NCBI GenBank assembly: GCA_017311185.1
Contig: JAESUZ010003171.1
Span: forward strand, 806,001-870,000
Source: Proteles cristata cristata
Lineage: Eukaryota; Chordata; Mammalia; Carnivora; Hyaenidae
Direction: 5' to 3'
DNA length: 64,000 bases
The notes under the pieces were generated by a model. It had not been told where the DNA came from and did not search any database. It saw only the letters and a program-made list of their open reading frames with translations. A program made the translations under genes and the position numbers. Below, in pieces: positions 35,532-46,885 of the stretch; within the stretch, counting starts at the first letter, position 1; every line of letters starts with the position of its first letter.

Positions 35532-35969
35532 GGGAAGAGGGGGCAAGATGGCAGAGAAGTAAGGAGCTCTGTACTTGCACTCGCGCCCATACATCACACG
35601 GAAAGATCTGAAGCCATTGGAAATTTTACAAAACTTGAGAGATTGGGAGAAAAAGGACACAGAATCCACTGAGAAAGTCTTGTAACAGCTACCTCAAGAA
35701 AGAAGCCAGAGTACACAAGATGGAGAGTCCCAAATATCACTACAAATAGGAAAATGAAATAACCAATGTCCCAACAAGAGAGACCAAGAGATACCGTTCA
35801 AAAAACACTCTCTGAAAGGATAGGCCCTGGACAGTCAAAGACTCTTCTTGGATAGAGCCGCGCTCATAGATACAGAGAGCATAACAGGTCTTTAAAACCA
35901 ATAAGAGCCAGAAAGCTAACTAAAACGACGAAACGAAAGAGCTTTCCTCCAAAGAAACTCCAAGAAGAA

Positions 35970-36825
35970 ATGACAGCTAATGAACTGCTCAAAACAGATA
36001 TCAGCAGCATAACTGAACAAGATTTTAGTAAAATGGTAATGGTAAAAATAATGGTAAAATTAATAGCTGGGCTTGAAAAAAACATAGGAGGCATCAAAGA
36101 ACCTATGGCTACAGACAGAATGGAAAATAAAAATAGGCATGAAGAATTTAAAAATGTGATAAATGAGATATATAATAACTTAGAGGCCTCCAATGCACGG
36201 CTTGAAGAGGTAGAAAGGAGTGATTTAGAAGACACCATTATAGAAAAACAAGAAGCTGACCAATAAAGAGACAAATTGATCCAGGAACAGGAAAGAAGAA
36301 TTCAAGAGCTCAGCGAGACGGTCAAACGCAACAATATTTGTATCATAGGAATCCCAGAAGACGAAGAGAGAGGGAAAGGTGCTGAAGGAGTCCTGGAACA
36401 AATTATAGCAGAGAACTTCCCCGACCTGGGGAAGGAAGTCAATGTGGAAATACAAGAGGCTCAGAGGACTCCCCTCAGACGTAACTTGAATCGATCTTCT
36501 GCACGACATATCATAGTCAAAATGGCAAAATATAAGGACAAAGAGAATTTTGAAAGCAGCTAGGGAGAAAAGGGCCCTCACATACAAAGGGAAACCTATC
36601 AGAGTGGTGACAGACCTATCTACTGAAACTTGGCAGGCCAGAAAGGAATGGCAGGAGATTTTCAATGTGATGAACAGTAAAAAATATGCAGCCAAGAATC
36701 CTCTATCCAGCAAGCCTGTCATTCAAAATAGAAGGAGAGATAAAACCTTTCCAAACAAACAGAAATTGAAAGAATTTGTCACCACGAAGCTAGCCCTACA
36801 AGAAATCCTGAGGGGGATGCTCTGA
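35970..36825 (+). pseudogene. LINE-1 ORF1 (RNA-binding chaperone), broken
   Basis: ORF1 encodes the trimeric nucleic-acid chaperone that coats L1 RNA in the cytoplasmic particle. The first piece (98 codons from the ATG at 35970) is charged and helix-rich, the position of the coiled-coil. It stops at a TAA at 36264-36266. The same frame continues from 36276 with the RRM-like part containing NNICIIGIPEDEE and IIAENFPDLG. A frameshift near 36545 moves the C-terminal domain (AAREKRALTYKGKPIRVVTD, then FVTTKLALQEIL) into another frame, ending at 36825. Coding-like codons in the same frame extend upstream of 35970 to a stop near 35857, so the true start is uncertain. Length fits a slightly short ORF1p. 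At least two lesions, so no functional product is expected. Confidence 0.92.
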
Positions 36826-36871
36826 AGGAAAGGTTGCAAGGAACAAAGATTCCAGAGACACCACCACAAAC

Positions 36872-39800
36872 ATGAACCCTACAAAAGATACAAAGACTCT
36901 AAACCTACATATTTCAATAATAACACTGAATGTAAATGGGCTGAATGCTCCAATCAAAAGACATAGGGCAGCAGAATGGATACAAAAAACAAAATCCATC
37001 TATATGCTGTCTACAAGAAACTCATTTTAGACTGGAAGATACCTTCAGATTAAAAGTAAGTTGATGAAGGGGCGCCTGGGTGGCTTAATCGGTTAAGCGG
37101 CCAACTTTCGCTTAGGTCATGATCTCGCGGTTCATGGGTTCGAGCCCCGCATCGGGCTCTGTGCTGACTGCCAGCTCAGAGCCTAGAGCCTGTTTCAGTC
37201 TGTGACTCCCTCTCTCTCTGACCCTCCCCTGCTCACGCTGTCTCTCTCTCTCTCTCTCTTAGAAATAAAAAAAAATAAAAAAAATAAAAAAGTAAGGAGA
37301 TGGAGAAATATATATCATGCTACAGGAAATCAAAAGAAAGCCGGAGTAGTGATACTTATATCAGACAAACTGGACTTTAAATGAAAGACAATCACGAGAT
37401 GAAGAAGGGCACTACAGAATAATTACAGGGTCCATCCATCAGGAAGAACTAACAATCATAAATGTCTATGCACCGAATATGGGAGCATCTAAATATCTAA
37501 AACATTTAATCACAAACAGAAACAAGCTTATAGAGAAGAATGTGCTAATAGCAGGGGACTTTAATGCTCCGCTTACAACAATGGATAGGTCAACCAGACA
37601 GAAAATCACTAAAGAAATAATGAACTTGAAAGACACATTGGACCAGACGGATCTGATGGATATATTTAGAACTTTACATCCTGAGGCCAGGGAATTTACT
37701 TTCTTCTCAAGTACGCATGGCACATTCTCCAAGATAGATCACATACTGGGACATAAAGCAGCCCTCAATAAATATAAAAGAATTGAGATCATACCATGCA
37801 CACTGTCAGATCATAATGCCTTGAAACTTGAAATCAATCACAGGAAGAAGTCTGGAAAACCTCCAAACACATGGAGGTTAAAGAACACCCTACTAAAGAA
37901 TGAATGGGCCAATCAGGCAATTAGAGATGAAATTAAAAAATATACGGAAACAAATGAAAATGAAAACACAACAATTCAAAATCTATGGGATGCGGCAAAG
38001 GCAGTCCTAAGAGGAAAGTATATTACTCTCCAGGCCTATTGCAAGAGATTAGAAAAAGCCCAAGTCCAAAATCTAACAGCTCACCTAAAGGAACTAGAGG
38101 CAGACCAACAAGAACGCCCTAAACCCAGTAGAAGAAGAGAAATAGTAAAAATTAGAGCAGAAATAAACAACAAAGAGACCAAATAAACAATTGAACAGAT
38201 CAATGAAACCAAGAGTTGGTTTTTTGAAAAAGTAAACAAAATTGACAAACCTCTAGCCAGACTTATCAAAAAGAAAAGAGAGAGAACCCAAATAGACAAA
38301 ATTATGAATGAAAATGGACATATTACAACCAACATCTCAGAAATACAAGCAATTATCAGGGAATACTATGAAAAATTATATGCCAACAATTGGACAACTT
38401 AGAAGAAATGGACAAATTCCTAAACACACACTCACTACCAAAATTCACAGAGGAAGAAAGAGAAAACCTGAACAGACTCATAATGAGTGAAGAAATCGAA
38501 TCAGTGATCAAAAATCTCCCAACAAATAAGAGCCCTGGACCTGATGGCTTCCCTGGGGAATTCTACCAGACATTTAAAACAGAATTAATCCCAATTCTTC
38601 TCAAGTTATTCCAAAAAATAGAAAGCGAAGGAAAACTCCCGGACTCATTTTATGAAGCCAGCATCACTCTGATTCCCAAGCCAGACAAAGATCCAGCAAA
38701 AAAAGAGAACTGCAGGCCAATATCCTTGATGAATACGGATGCAAAAATCCTCAACAAGATCCTTGCAAATCGAATCCAGCAGCACATAAAAAGAATCATC
38801 CACCAAGATCAAGTGGGATTCATTCCTGGGTTATAGGGCTGGTTCAACATTCACAAATCAATCAGTGTGATATATTACATCAATAAAAGAAAAGATAAAA
38901 ACTATATGATCTTGTCAATAGATGCAGAAAAAGCATTTGACAAAATACAGTATCCCTTCTTAATAAAGACTCGAGAGAAAGTCGGGATAGAAGGAACCTA
39001 CGTAAACATCATCAAAGCCATCTATGAGAAGCCTTCAGCTAACATCATCCTCAACGGGGAAAAACTGAGAGCTTTCCCCCTGAGATCAGGAACACGACAG
39101 GGATGTCCACTCTCACCACTGCTGTTTAACCTAGTGCTGGAAGTCCTAGCATCAGCCATCAGACAACAAAAGGAAATCAAAGGCATCAGAATTGGCAAAG
39201 AGGAAGTCAAATTTTCACTCTTCGCAGATGACATGATACTCTACATAGAAAACCCGACAGACTCCACCAGAAGCCTACTAGAACTGATCCAAGAATTCAG
39301 CCAAGTTGCAGGGTACAAAATCAATGTACAGAAATCGGTTGCATTTTTATACACCATAAATGAAGCAACAGAAAGAGAAATCAAGAAATGGATCCTATTC
39401 ACAATTGCACAAAAAACCATAAAATACCTCGGAATAAACCTAACCAAGGATACAAGAGATCAGTATGATGAAAACTATAGAAAACTTATGAAGGAATTTG
39501 AAGAAGGCACAAAGAAATGGAAAAACATTCCATGCTCATGGATAGGAAGAATAAATATAGTTAAGATGTCATTACTACCTAAGGCACTCTACACATTCAA
39601 TGCAATTCCAATCAAAATTGCACCAGCATACTTCTCAAAAGTAGAACAAACTATCCAACAATTTGTATGGAACCACAAAAGACCCCGAATAGCCAAAGTA
39701 ATCCTGAAAAATAAAACCAAAACGTGAGGGATCACCATCCCAGACTTTAGCCTCTACTACAAATCTGTCATCATCAAGACAGTATGGTATTGGCACAAAA

Positions 39801-40947
39801 ACAGACACATAGACCAATGGAACAGAATTGAGAACTCAGAAGCGGACCCAAAAGTATACAGCCAACTAATCTTTGACAAAGCAGGAAAGAATATCCGATG
39901 GAAAAAAGACAGCCTTTTTAAGAGATGGTGTTGGGAGAACTGGACAGCAACATGCAGAAGAATGAAACTAGATCATTTTCTCACACCATGCACAAAAATA
40001 AACTCAAAATGGATAAAGGACCTGTACGTGAGACAGGAAACTATCAAAACCCTAGAGGAGAAAGCAGGAAACAACCTCCTTGACCTCCACCGCAGCAACT
40101 TCTTACTTGACACATCCCCAAAAACAAGGGAACCAAGATCAAAAATAAACGATTGGGAGCTCATCCAGATTAAAAGCTTCTGCACGGCAAAGGAAACACC
40201 CCACAAAAATAATAGGCAACCAACGGAATGGGAAAAGATAGTTGCAAATGACATATCAGCTAAAGGGTTAATATCCAGAATCTATAAGGAACTCACCAAA
40301 CTCCACACCGGAAAAACAAACAACCCAGTGAAGAAAGGGCAGAAGATATGAACAGACACTTCTCCAAAGAGGACATCCAGATGGCCAACAGACACATGAA
40401 ATGATGCTCAGCATCCTCCTCATCAGGGAAATACAAATCAAAACCACACTGAGATACCACCTCACGCCAGTCAGAGTGGCTAAAATGAGCCAATCAGAGA
40501 ACTCTAGATGCTGGCGAGGATGTGGAGAAATGGGCACTCTCCTACACTGTTGGTGGGAATGTAAACTGGTACAGCCCCTCTGGAAAACAGGTTCCTAGAA
40601 ACTAACAATAGAACTCCCTATGACCCAGCAATAGCACTGCTAGAATTTACCCAAGGGATACAGAAATGCTGATGCATAGGAGCACATGTACCCCAATGTT
40701 CATAGCAGCACTCTCCACAATAGCTAAAACATGGAAAGAGCCTAAGTGTCCATCAACAGATGAATGGATCAAGAAGATGTGGTTTATCTATACCATGGAA
40801 TACTACATGGCAATGAGAAACAATGAAATCTGGCCATGTGTAGCAACATGGATGGACCTTGAGGGTGTTATGCTGAGCGAAATAAGTCAGGCAGAGAAGG
40901 ACAAATATCATATGTTTGCACGTATAGGAGGATTAGGAGGAACTTGA
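36872..40947 (+). pseudogene. LINE-1 ORF2 (endonuclease / reverse transcriptase), broken
   Basis: ORF2 nicks target DNA and primes reverse transcription of L1 and SINE RNA in the nucleus. Endonuclease landmarks: LNVNGLNAP near 36926, GDFNAP at 37554, SSTHGTFSKIDH, and SDH at 37806. Reverse transcriptase landmarks: [23 protein letters not shown], and the catalytic FADD at 39221-39232. The C-terminal CX3CX7HX4C cysteine motif is at 40509-40562. Lesions: frameshift near 37000, SINE at 37070-37287, TAA at 38184, frameshift near 38390, TAG at 38834, TGA at 39725, and several indels between about 40335 and 40660. The three stops lie where CAA, CAG and CGA codons would fit, suggesting C-to-T decay. 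Readable pieces: 235 codons (37479-38186), 148 (38390-38836), 286 (38867-39727) and 129 (39962-40351). Non-functional as it stands. Confidence 0.95.
37070..37287 (+). repeat. Carnivore tRNA-derived SINE (young subgroup) in L1 ORF2
   Basis: Sense copy starting 'ggggcgcctgggtggcttaa', with 'gtgctgactgccagctcaga' and 'tttcagtctgtgactccctc', the young-subgroup markers. Imperfect duplication of aaaagtaag plus neighbours at about 37053-37069 and 37288-37305. The insertion interrupts the endonuclease domain and so postdates the L1. Confidence 0.96.
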
Positions 40948-41165
40948 CGGAGGAACAAGGGGAGAAGAAGGGAAATGGTGGGGAAAGGGAGAGGCAAACC
41001 ATGAGAGACTCTTGAATGCTGACAAAAACTGAGGACTGATGGATGTGGGGGGAGGGGGATGGGCATGGAGGAGGGCACTTGTGGGGATGAGCACTGGGTG
41101 TTATGTGGAAACTAATTTGACAATAAACTATTTGTAAAAATAAAAAAAAAATTAAAAAAAAAAGG

Positions 41166-41497
41166 TTGCAGTATCCAATATGTAACCATTAGCCACACAT
41201 GTGTGTGAATTGAGTACCTGTTTCGTGGCTGGTCCAAATTGAGATACAGTCACTACCATAAACACAATGATTTCTAAGGCTTTACAAGAAGAAAAGAATG
41301 TGGATAAATAAGGTATTAATTCTTATGGAGTACATGATGGGTTTATAATATTTTATATTTTACGCAAGTATAATTATTGAGTTATTTTATTATCATGATG
41401 ACTACTATAAAGTTTAAATACATATTATGGATCACAGTATATTTAATTACATACATGGATCACAGTATATTTGACCACACTGTCCTAAAAGGATTAT
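41166..41497 (+). mobile_element. Old DNA-transposon-like repeat, family not assigned
   Basis: 'aaccattagccacacatgtg', 'gtttcgtggctggtccaaat' and 'tgagatacagtcactaccat' match a common dispersed mammalian non-autonomous DNA element ('gccactagccacatgtggct' type), ending 'gaccacactgtcctaaaa'. It begins at the L1 junction. An 18-base unit inside (atggatcacagtatattt) is tandemly duplicated at 41427 and 41455. Confidence 0.6.
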
Positions 41498-44400
41498 ATG
41501 TAGGCTAATAGACATGATTACTGCTCATTATGAAATTAAATGGTGAATACAGATTAAAGTGCAAAACAAAATTCAACTACCTGAATATTAACCTGCCCGC
41601 CTTAAGATCCTGGGAAGCCTTATAGCAGAATCATAATATACAGGAGCCATGAGGTAGTTAAGATGATCCAATTCAGAGCAAACAGGTTGGTCAAGGAGAA
41701 AGAGAGAAAAAGAACAATTTAGGTTGTAAAATCATCTAATAGAATCAAGTTTTAAGAAAGTCAAAAACACGTGCTTCACTGCCCCTGTCTTACAGGTGAT
41801 ACCACCAGCATGTGAAACACAACTCTTATTATCCAATGAATTTGGACTTTATGTCATTTGATTCTCCAGTGTAATAATGAATGAATGAATGAATGAATGT
41901 GAATGAAAGTATCTTAAATATTTTACATTCAACCAAGACAAAATCATGTTTTAAATATTTTTGCAGGACTAATATCACGTCTAGAGAAACATTGCTCAAC
42001 TGGTGTTGAATAGATTTTTAATAATCTGTTGTTATAGCAGTTCAGGAAAATATATATACAGTCTCTCCTGAATATTAACAACTATATCAACAAAATACTT
42101 TGAATATAAAATTGACTGAGAAAGTCCCTGTAACTATTAAACATTTAATTTATATTACAGAGCACTTATATAAACATGAAATTTTGTTTATAGTATTCTG
42201 TTTGAACCTTTCATGAAAGTTTGTAAGACTGTAACATTTATGCTTTTATAAACCTGTTTCTTTGAAAACCTTAGTCCAGTGTAAAGAGTGTTTCTTGCCT
42301 CCACATCCACTTCCACAGAGCCAGAAAAAAAAGCAGGATGGCTACTTCCCTGATGAAACAAGAAGATAAATCCTCCCTGATACAATCTTTACCTTTGACT
42401 CTCCCAGTCTGTGGAGGCAGGAAAGAATTCTATCCTACATTTTAGCTGCATCTAATCCTTTCTGGAATCAGCAAAACTGCACGGTAAACCTCTCCCAAGA
42501 TTTTTCACTTTCTGGCCCTTTTCATGGGATTTCTCAGCATTGGTCTCATCTCTTACCCATGACTTGAAGAAAATGTCCTCAACATGTTCTTTTGGTGGGC
42601 TGCCCACCAAGTACAAGATAGCTCCTGGCCAGTGGCCAGTATCTGATAGACCCAGAGAGCAGTGTGGCCAGGAGAGCAAGCAATAGAGAATAGATGAAGT
42701 GGAGGAGAGCAGAGCTGTTCTGGGGTCAGGGGCCCTGCTTCCAGCAACTTCCTCTTAAATATCTCTAAAGGTGCTTGAAAATAACTTTAATAACATGTAT
42801 TATTTTTCATAAAATCTATATGGTTACTTTTGGACAAAAAGGATTTGGTCTTTCATCACAGCAGAGGCTAAAGTAGTTCAGAAGGTAAATATTTAAGGTA
42901 AAAATATGATGTTTACCTTAGCTAGAAATCACAAACAACAATCATTCTCCCTTGTAAATTGATTCGGGATTCTCTAGGACAGCATTTTTACTCTGGCTGG
43001 ACTGTATCCCCCAAACTCCAATCTGCCCTGTAGATGACAGACCAGGACTGAATTATTATTTTTCCCTAAACACTAAGGTTGTATTGCTTGGTTATGTGTA
43101 TGCATATGATGCAGCTGCAACCGTAGGGAGGGGCTATGCAAGTAAAAGGCATTGTTGGAATTTCTTTGTTTTATTATTCTGCATTGTTATTCCCAAGCCT
43201 GAGCAAAGAGTTTTCTCTGCTGATTCTGAACCAGAATGCACTGTTCTTACAAAGTCAATTGGAGAAGATATGCTTCAAGAGAAGGGTCAAGAAACTATCC
43301 TTACCACATTTTTGTGTTGGAAAACCCAGCTCAAGCTAAATCACTCTTTCTTAATTTCATAAATATTCATCTTATAGGCAGGAATTTATCCAAGTCAAAC
43401 TATGTTACTCTTGTAAGTGACAAAGGACATGGGATAAGCAGAGTTGGCTTCCTGAAATCCCAAGGTTCCTACCCTGTCAAGTGATGGCATGACATTTCAC
43501 TGATGTGGTTTTTCCTTTCTGCTTGGCTATATGGTAGGTAGCTATGAGAAACCAATTCACTTAACATAACATATTAGCATTCATCAGGAATTTTCTTTTA
43601 ACGCTACGTGATTAAAGCACTGTGGAAATAAATGTAGTTCCTCAAGTGAGGTATGAGTGTGCCAGCCCCTACTAAAACCCTAGGCATGGAAATAGGGGAA
43701 AAATTTCAAGTAGACATGGAAAAACTTCTCTAATTACTTCACTATAAGAATCTTAATTAGTCCCAAAGGTTTTTCTCACTCATTTTAAAGCAAACTCGGG
43801 TAGCTAAGACAACGAACTATATGCCAATCAAACTCTCCTAGAGTGGGCCGCCCTTATACAATCTGACCCTCTATACTTGAAATTGTGAGTTGGCTGGGAT
43901 TTTGTTCTAAATAGTAGATATATAAGTGAAATTGTGCCGATAAATGAGCTTTTCTAATTGAGTTCATCCTTGTAAATTAATAAAAAAAATTCCTGCCAAT
44001 CAAACATGTGCATGTTTGCAGGAATATTATCAGTAGGTAATAGAGATAATTAATACTTCATGACATCAAGGTCTGAAATTAAAATCAAATCTAAGACTTA
44101 ACTGTGATTATTAAATCTGAGGAAAATTATCTTTCCGATGACAAGTGTCACAACCTTCAGCACCTGAATTAATAACAGGGAGTGAGCCTCCAAAAACACA
44201 CTGCATGCTTCTTTTTTTTCTGTGTTGCAATAATTACCACTTCGTGACATCAAGGACCTATATGTCTGACTCAAGATAATATTGTACATCAGTGAAGCAT
44301 TATTGCAGCAGAAAACACAACTTTCAGACAATGTATCTAGTAGCAAAATATCAGTGAAAGGGTACAGAATGGGGAGATGGGAGATACTGGCTATAGTGCT

Positions 44401-44584
44401 GACCTTTTGAGACCTGGGTTCTAGCTCAGAATCTTGCTGATATTTGTCTCTTTAAATCTAGTTAAGCAAATCATTTCGTCTAGCTTGTTCTTAGTTCTTT
44501 CATCATGTGAAGCTAATTTCTGCTCCATTGATAAGATTCATGTTGGATTACACAGTAGTGTTTTTGAGACAATTATGTTTTCTT
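41498..44584. other. Unassigned DNA
   Basis: About 3 kb with no repeat family recognised beyond a (GAAT)n microsatellite at about 41877-41900 and two short palindromes at 42593-42639. Open frames up to 92 codons (43084-43362) lack domains or splice-supported structure. Confidence 0.45.
41876..41907. repeat. (GAAT)n microsatellite
   Basis: Five to six gaat units followed by gtgaatgaaa. Confidence 0.9.
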
Positions 44585-44760
44585 TTATCCTTTCATTTTT
44601 CCAAGATGTACTGAGTACCAGTCATTATGTGAGGCCTTCGGGAACGAAAAATTAGAAAAGACAAGACATAGAAAAGACAAATCCCTGTTCTCAAAGGACT
44701 TGATGATCTGATGAGAGAACTGTCTACATAAAGCCTACCAATATGGAGAGAAACTCAGAG
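44585..44760 (-). repeat. L2 3' end, antisense
   Basis: 'tgtactgagtaccagtcatt', 'atgtgaggccttcgggaacg', 'aaatccctgttctcaaagga' and 'cttgatgatctgatgagaga' follow the complement of the L2 terminus ('gagcacctactatgtgcc' type). Confidence 0.65.
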
Positions 44761-44865
44761 TCCAGGAGAGGTGTGTCTCATGCAGCCATGCTGAGGGCAG
44801 GTTGCTGGGAGGGAGACCCTGAGAAAAGAAGATGCTGGGCTGAATCTTGCATGACACACATTTTT

Positions 44866-45080
44866 TTAAAAACTATTTTTATTTATTTCTAGGAGAGAGA
44901 GAGAGAGACAGCGTGAGCAGGGGAGGGTCAGGGAGAGGGAGACACAGACTCCGAAACAGGCTCCAGGCTCTGAGCTGGCAGTCAGCACAGAGCCCGACTC
45001 AGGGCTCGAACCCATGAACCGCGAGATCATGGCCTAAGTGAAAGTCGGATGCCTAACCGACTAAGCCACCCAGGCGCCCC
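44866..45080 (-). repeat. Carnivore tRNA-derived SINE
   Basis: Reverse copy with target duplication gcatgacacattttt at 45081-45095 and, with an extra ca, at about 44849-44865. Has the ctaggagagag start and 'gagctggcagtcagcacaga' of the young subgroup but also 'gacacagactccgaaacagg', so it is intermediate between subgroups. Confidence 0.97.
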
Positions 45081-45095
45081 GCATGACACATTTTT

Positions 45096-46609
45096 AACAG
45101 ACAGATGGATGTCCAAGGAGCAAGGGAACTGTTCATAAATTATTTTTCCTACAATAACTAGGTTGGAGTGGTTGATTCTCAGAGAATAGTTACAAACTAA
45201 TGTGTGACTATCATAGGTTTATGCTAAACACAAAACACTGCTTCTCAAATCACATCTGCATTCTGGAAGTGGAGTGTTATGGTTTATAAAAAAGAAAAAA
45301 AATAACTTGCCTGAGGATAGCCGACTATAAAGGATTGGAGCTAGGATTTGAACTGTGTGGCTTAATCTGTATATGTAAGGTCTCTTTCTGTTGCCATTGT
45401 TAAGATCCAAGAATCACCGGGGTAAGGTCAGTGAGGACCCTTTCTTAGAGGGGCAGGAGCCAAGAGAACAATTGGATAGAGGACAGATCACAGACCCAGA
45501 GAGGGAGTCCAATGCCCCTCAGAGAGTTCAATCACAGAGACCAAGCTGATTTTGCAGGAGTGAGGAGAGGGGTGAGGGATGAGGAGAGGGATGAGGCTGA
45601 CCAGGGCCTGCTAAACCTCAGACTGAGGGTTGAAGAACTCTGGATACGACAGTGGTGGTCTCTGAGCTGGCTTTGGCCCTGGCTCCCTCTGCCAGAACTG
45701 ACCCTGGGAAGGCTATAGCTTCCTGAAACTGAGAAAGGGAAGGGGGAAGCAGGTCCTAACAGCACCAAGGAGGTGAGGGAAGTGGGAGTGAGAATCCTGT
45801 GTTCATCTGGATCTGACCAAACTCCCTGTGCTAAGGGCTGTATGTAAGATCTACAGCTGTCCCTACTGATCTTTGAGCTAGACCTTCTGACATACAGGCC
45901 CCAAGGCTTTTCCTCTGTACAAGTTGGGCTAAAACTCAGGTGGTGTGCATCCACACTGGTAGTTAAAATATGAAGACTCTTCCATTCTGGTGTGTAAATA
46001 ACCACAATATGAGCTCCCCTCTCCCTGCCACTCCAGCCCCTGCTCCAGGATCTAGCAGGGCTCCCCTCAGGGGACCTTCAGGGCCACTCTCCAGCACTAG
46101 AGCCGTTGTCTGTCTGGTGGCTACACCCTGTGCTATACACAATCTTAAATATTTTGATGTCATCACTAAGTCGAAGAACAGTGCTACCCCTCAGGCCCGG
46201 CAGGGAGGGGGCAGTTTACTCTGCCCCTGGTCCCATCTGCTGCCCAAATGTGAAATCTCCTCTCAGCTGTGACTGACTAAAAACTTGGAAAACACAAGAC
46301 TTAAACTCAATACGGGCCTAATAGATGCCCTCTTTCAGTGCACATCCAGCACACACTACTGTTTTTGTTGTTGTTTTGTTTTTTTTACTTTCTTGTCTGA
46401 TTAAAAATCCTTTCTGTATTACTTTGTAGCTGAGACTTGAGATGTTCAAATTGTGTTAAGACAAAGGGTCTGCTAACATACAATTTCCTCTTTCCTCTAC
46501 CCATCAGACCTTGCCATTTGTTATCTCACTTTTTATGAGCCTGTCAGATGCCGGAAGTCTAATCTGGGACACCAATTATCACTTTAGAAGTGACGGTAGC
46601 TGGAGGCGT
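45096..46609. other. GC-richer unassigned segment
   Basis: From about 45410 to 46300 base composition is clearly richer in G+C than the surroundings, with purine-rich (45560-45600) and C-rich (46015-46090) parts. Open frames of 157 (45532-46005 minus) and 100 codons (45970-46272 plus) have no recognisable domain. No repeat family recognised and CpG is sparse, so it is not a CpG island. Confidence 0.45.
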
Positions 46610-46885
46610 TGTCCGGTTCTATGACTGAGCACAAAGGTTAGTTAGAAAGACCTGGGCTGGAGTCCTACGTCAGCCACTTAAAAGATTAATGACTTTGTAC
46701 AGGTGATTTCATCTCATCAAGTCTCTGTTTTTCAACTATATAAATAATGGAGACATTAAGAATATCTAACATATCAGGTTGTTGTGGATATTAAATGTGA
46801 CATGACCATGGACATTAAAAGTTTAGAATGCTTTAGTGCAAAATAAGTGATTAATATATGTAATGATTATTGTTACTTATTATCA
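46610..46885 (+). repeat. MIR SINE
   Basis: Sense order: 'gacctgggctggagtcctac', 'gtcagccacttaaaagatta', 'atttcatctcatcaagtctc', 'atcaggttgttgtggatatt' and 'aaataagtgattaatatatg'. Nearly the full MIR length. Confidence 0.85.

Larger units (their letters stand above)
35532..41163 (+). mobile_element. Near-complete younger carnivore L1
   Basis: Begins 'gggaagagggggcaagatgg', a usual carnivore L1 start just ahead of ORF1, and runs through broken ORF1 (35970-36825) and ORF2 (36872-40947) to a G-rich 3'UTR (about 41045-41080) and A-tail (41133-41163). Length is about 5.4 kb after subtracting the SINE at 37070-37287, so little is missing except upstream promoter repeats. It sits directly in the A-tail of the older L1, and both junctions are A-rich (aaaaaaaaggg and aaaaaaaaaagg), giving an ambiguous target duplication. 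Confidence 0.95.

Noticed and set aside
35864..36722. Antisense frames of 136 and 165 codons across the L1 ORF1
   Set aside because: Mirror frames of the L1 ORF1 coding strand with no domain of their own.
37479..38186. 235-codon open frame, among the longest in the window
   Set aside because: It is part of LINE-1 ORF2 (endonuclease and linker), not a host gene.
38867..39727. 286-codon reverse-transcriptase frame as a possible functional retron or viral RT
   Set aside because: It reads in line with L1 ORF2 on both sides (including after the stop at 39725), so it is L1.
45532..46005. 157-codon minus-strand open frame
   Set aside because: No recognisable domain, low-complexity serine-rich composition, and no splice or promoter context.
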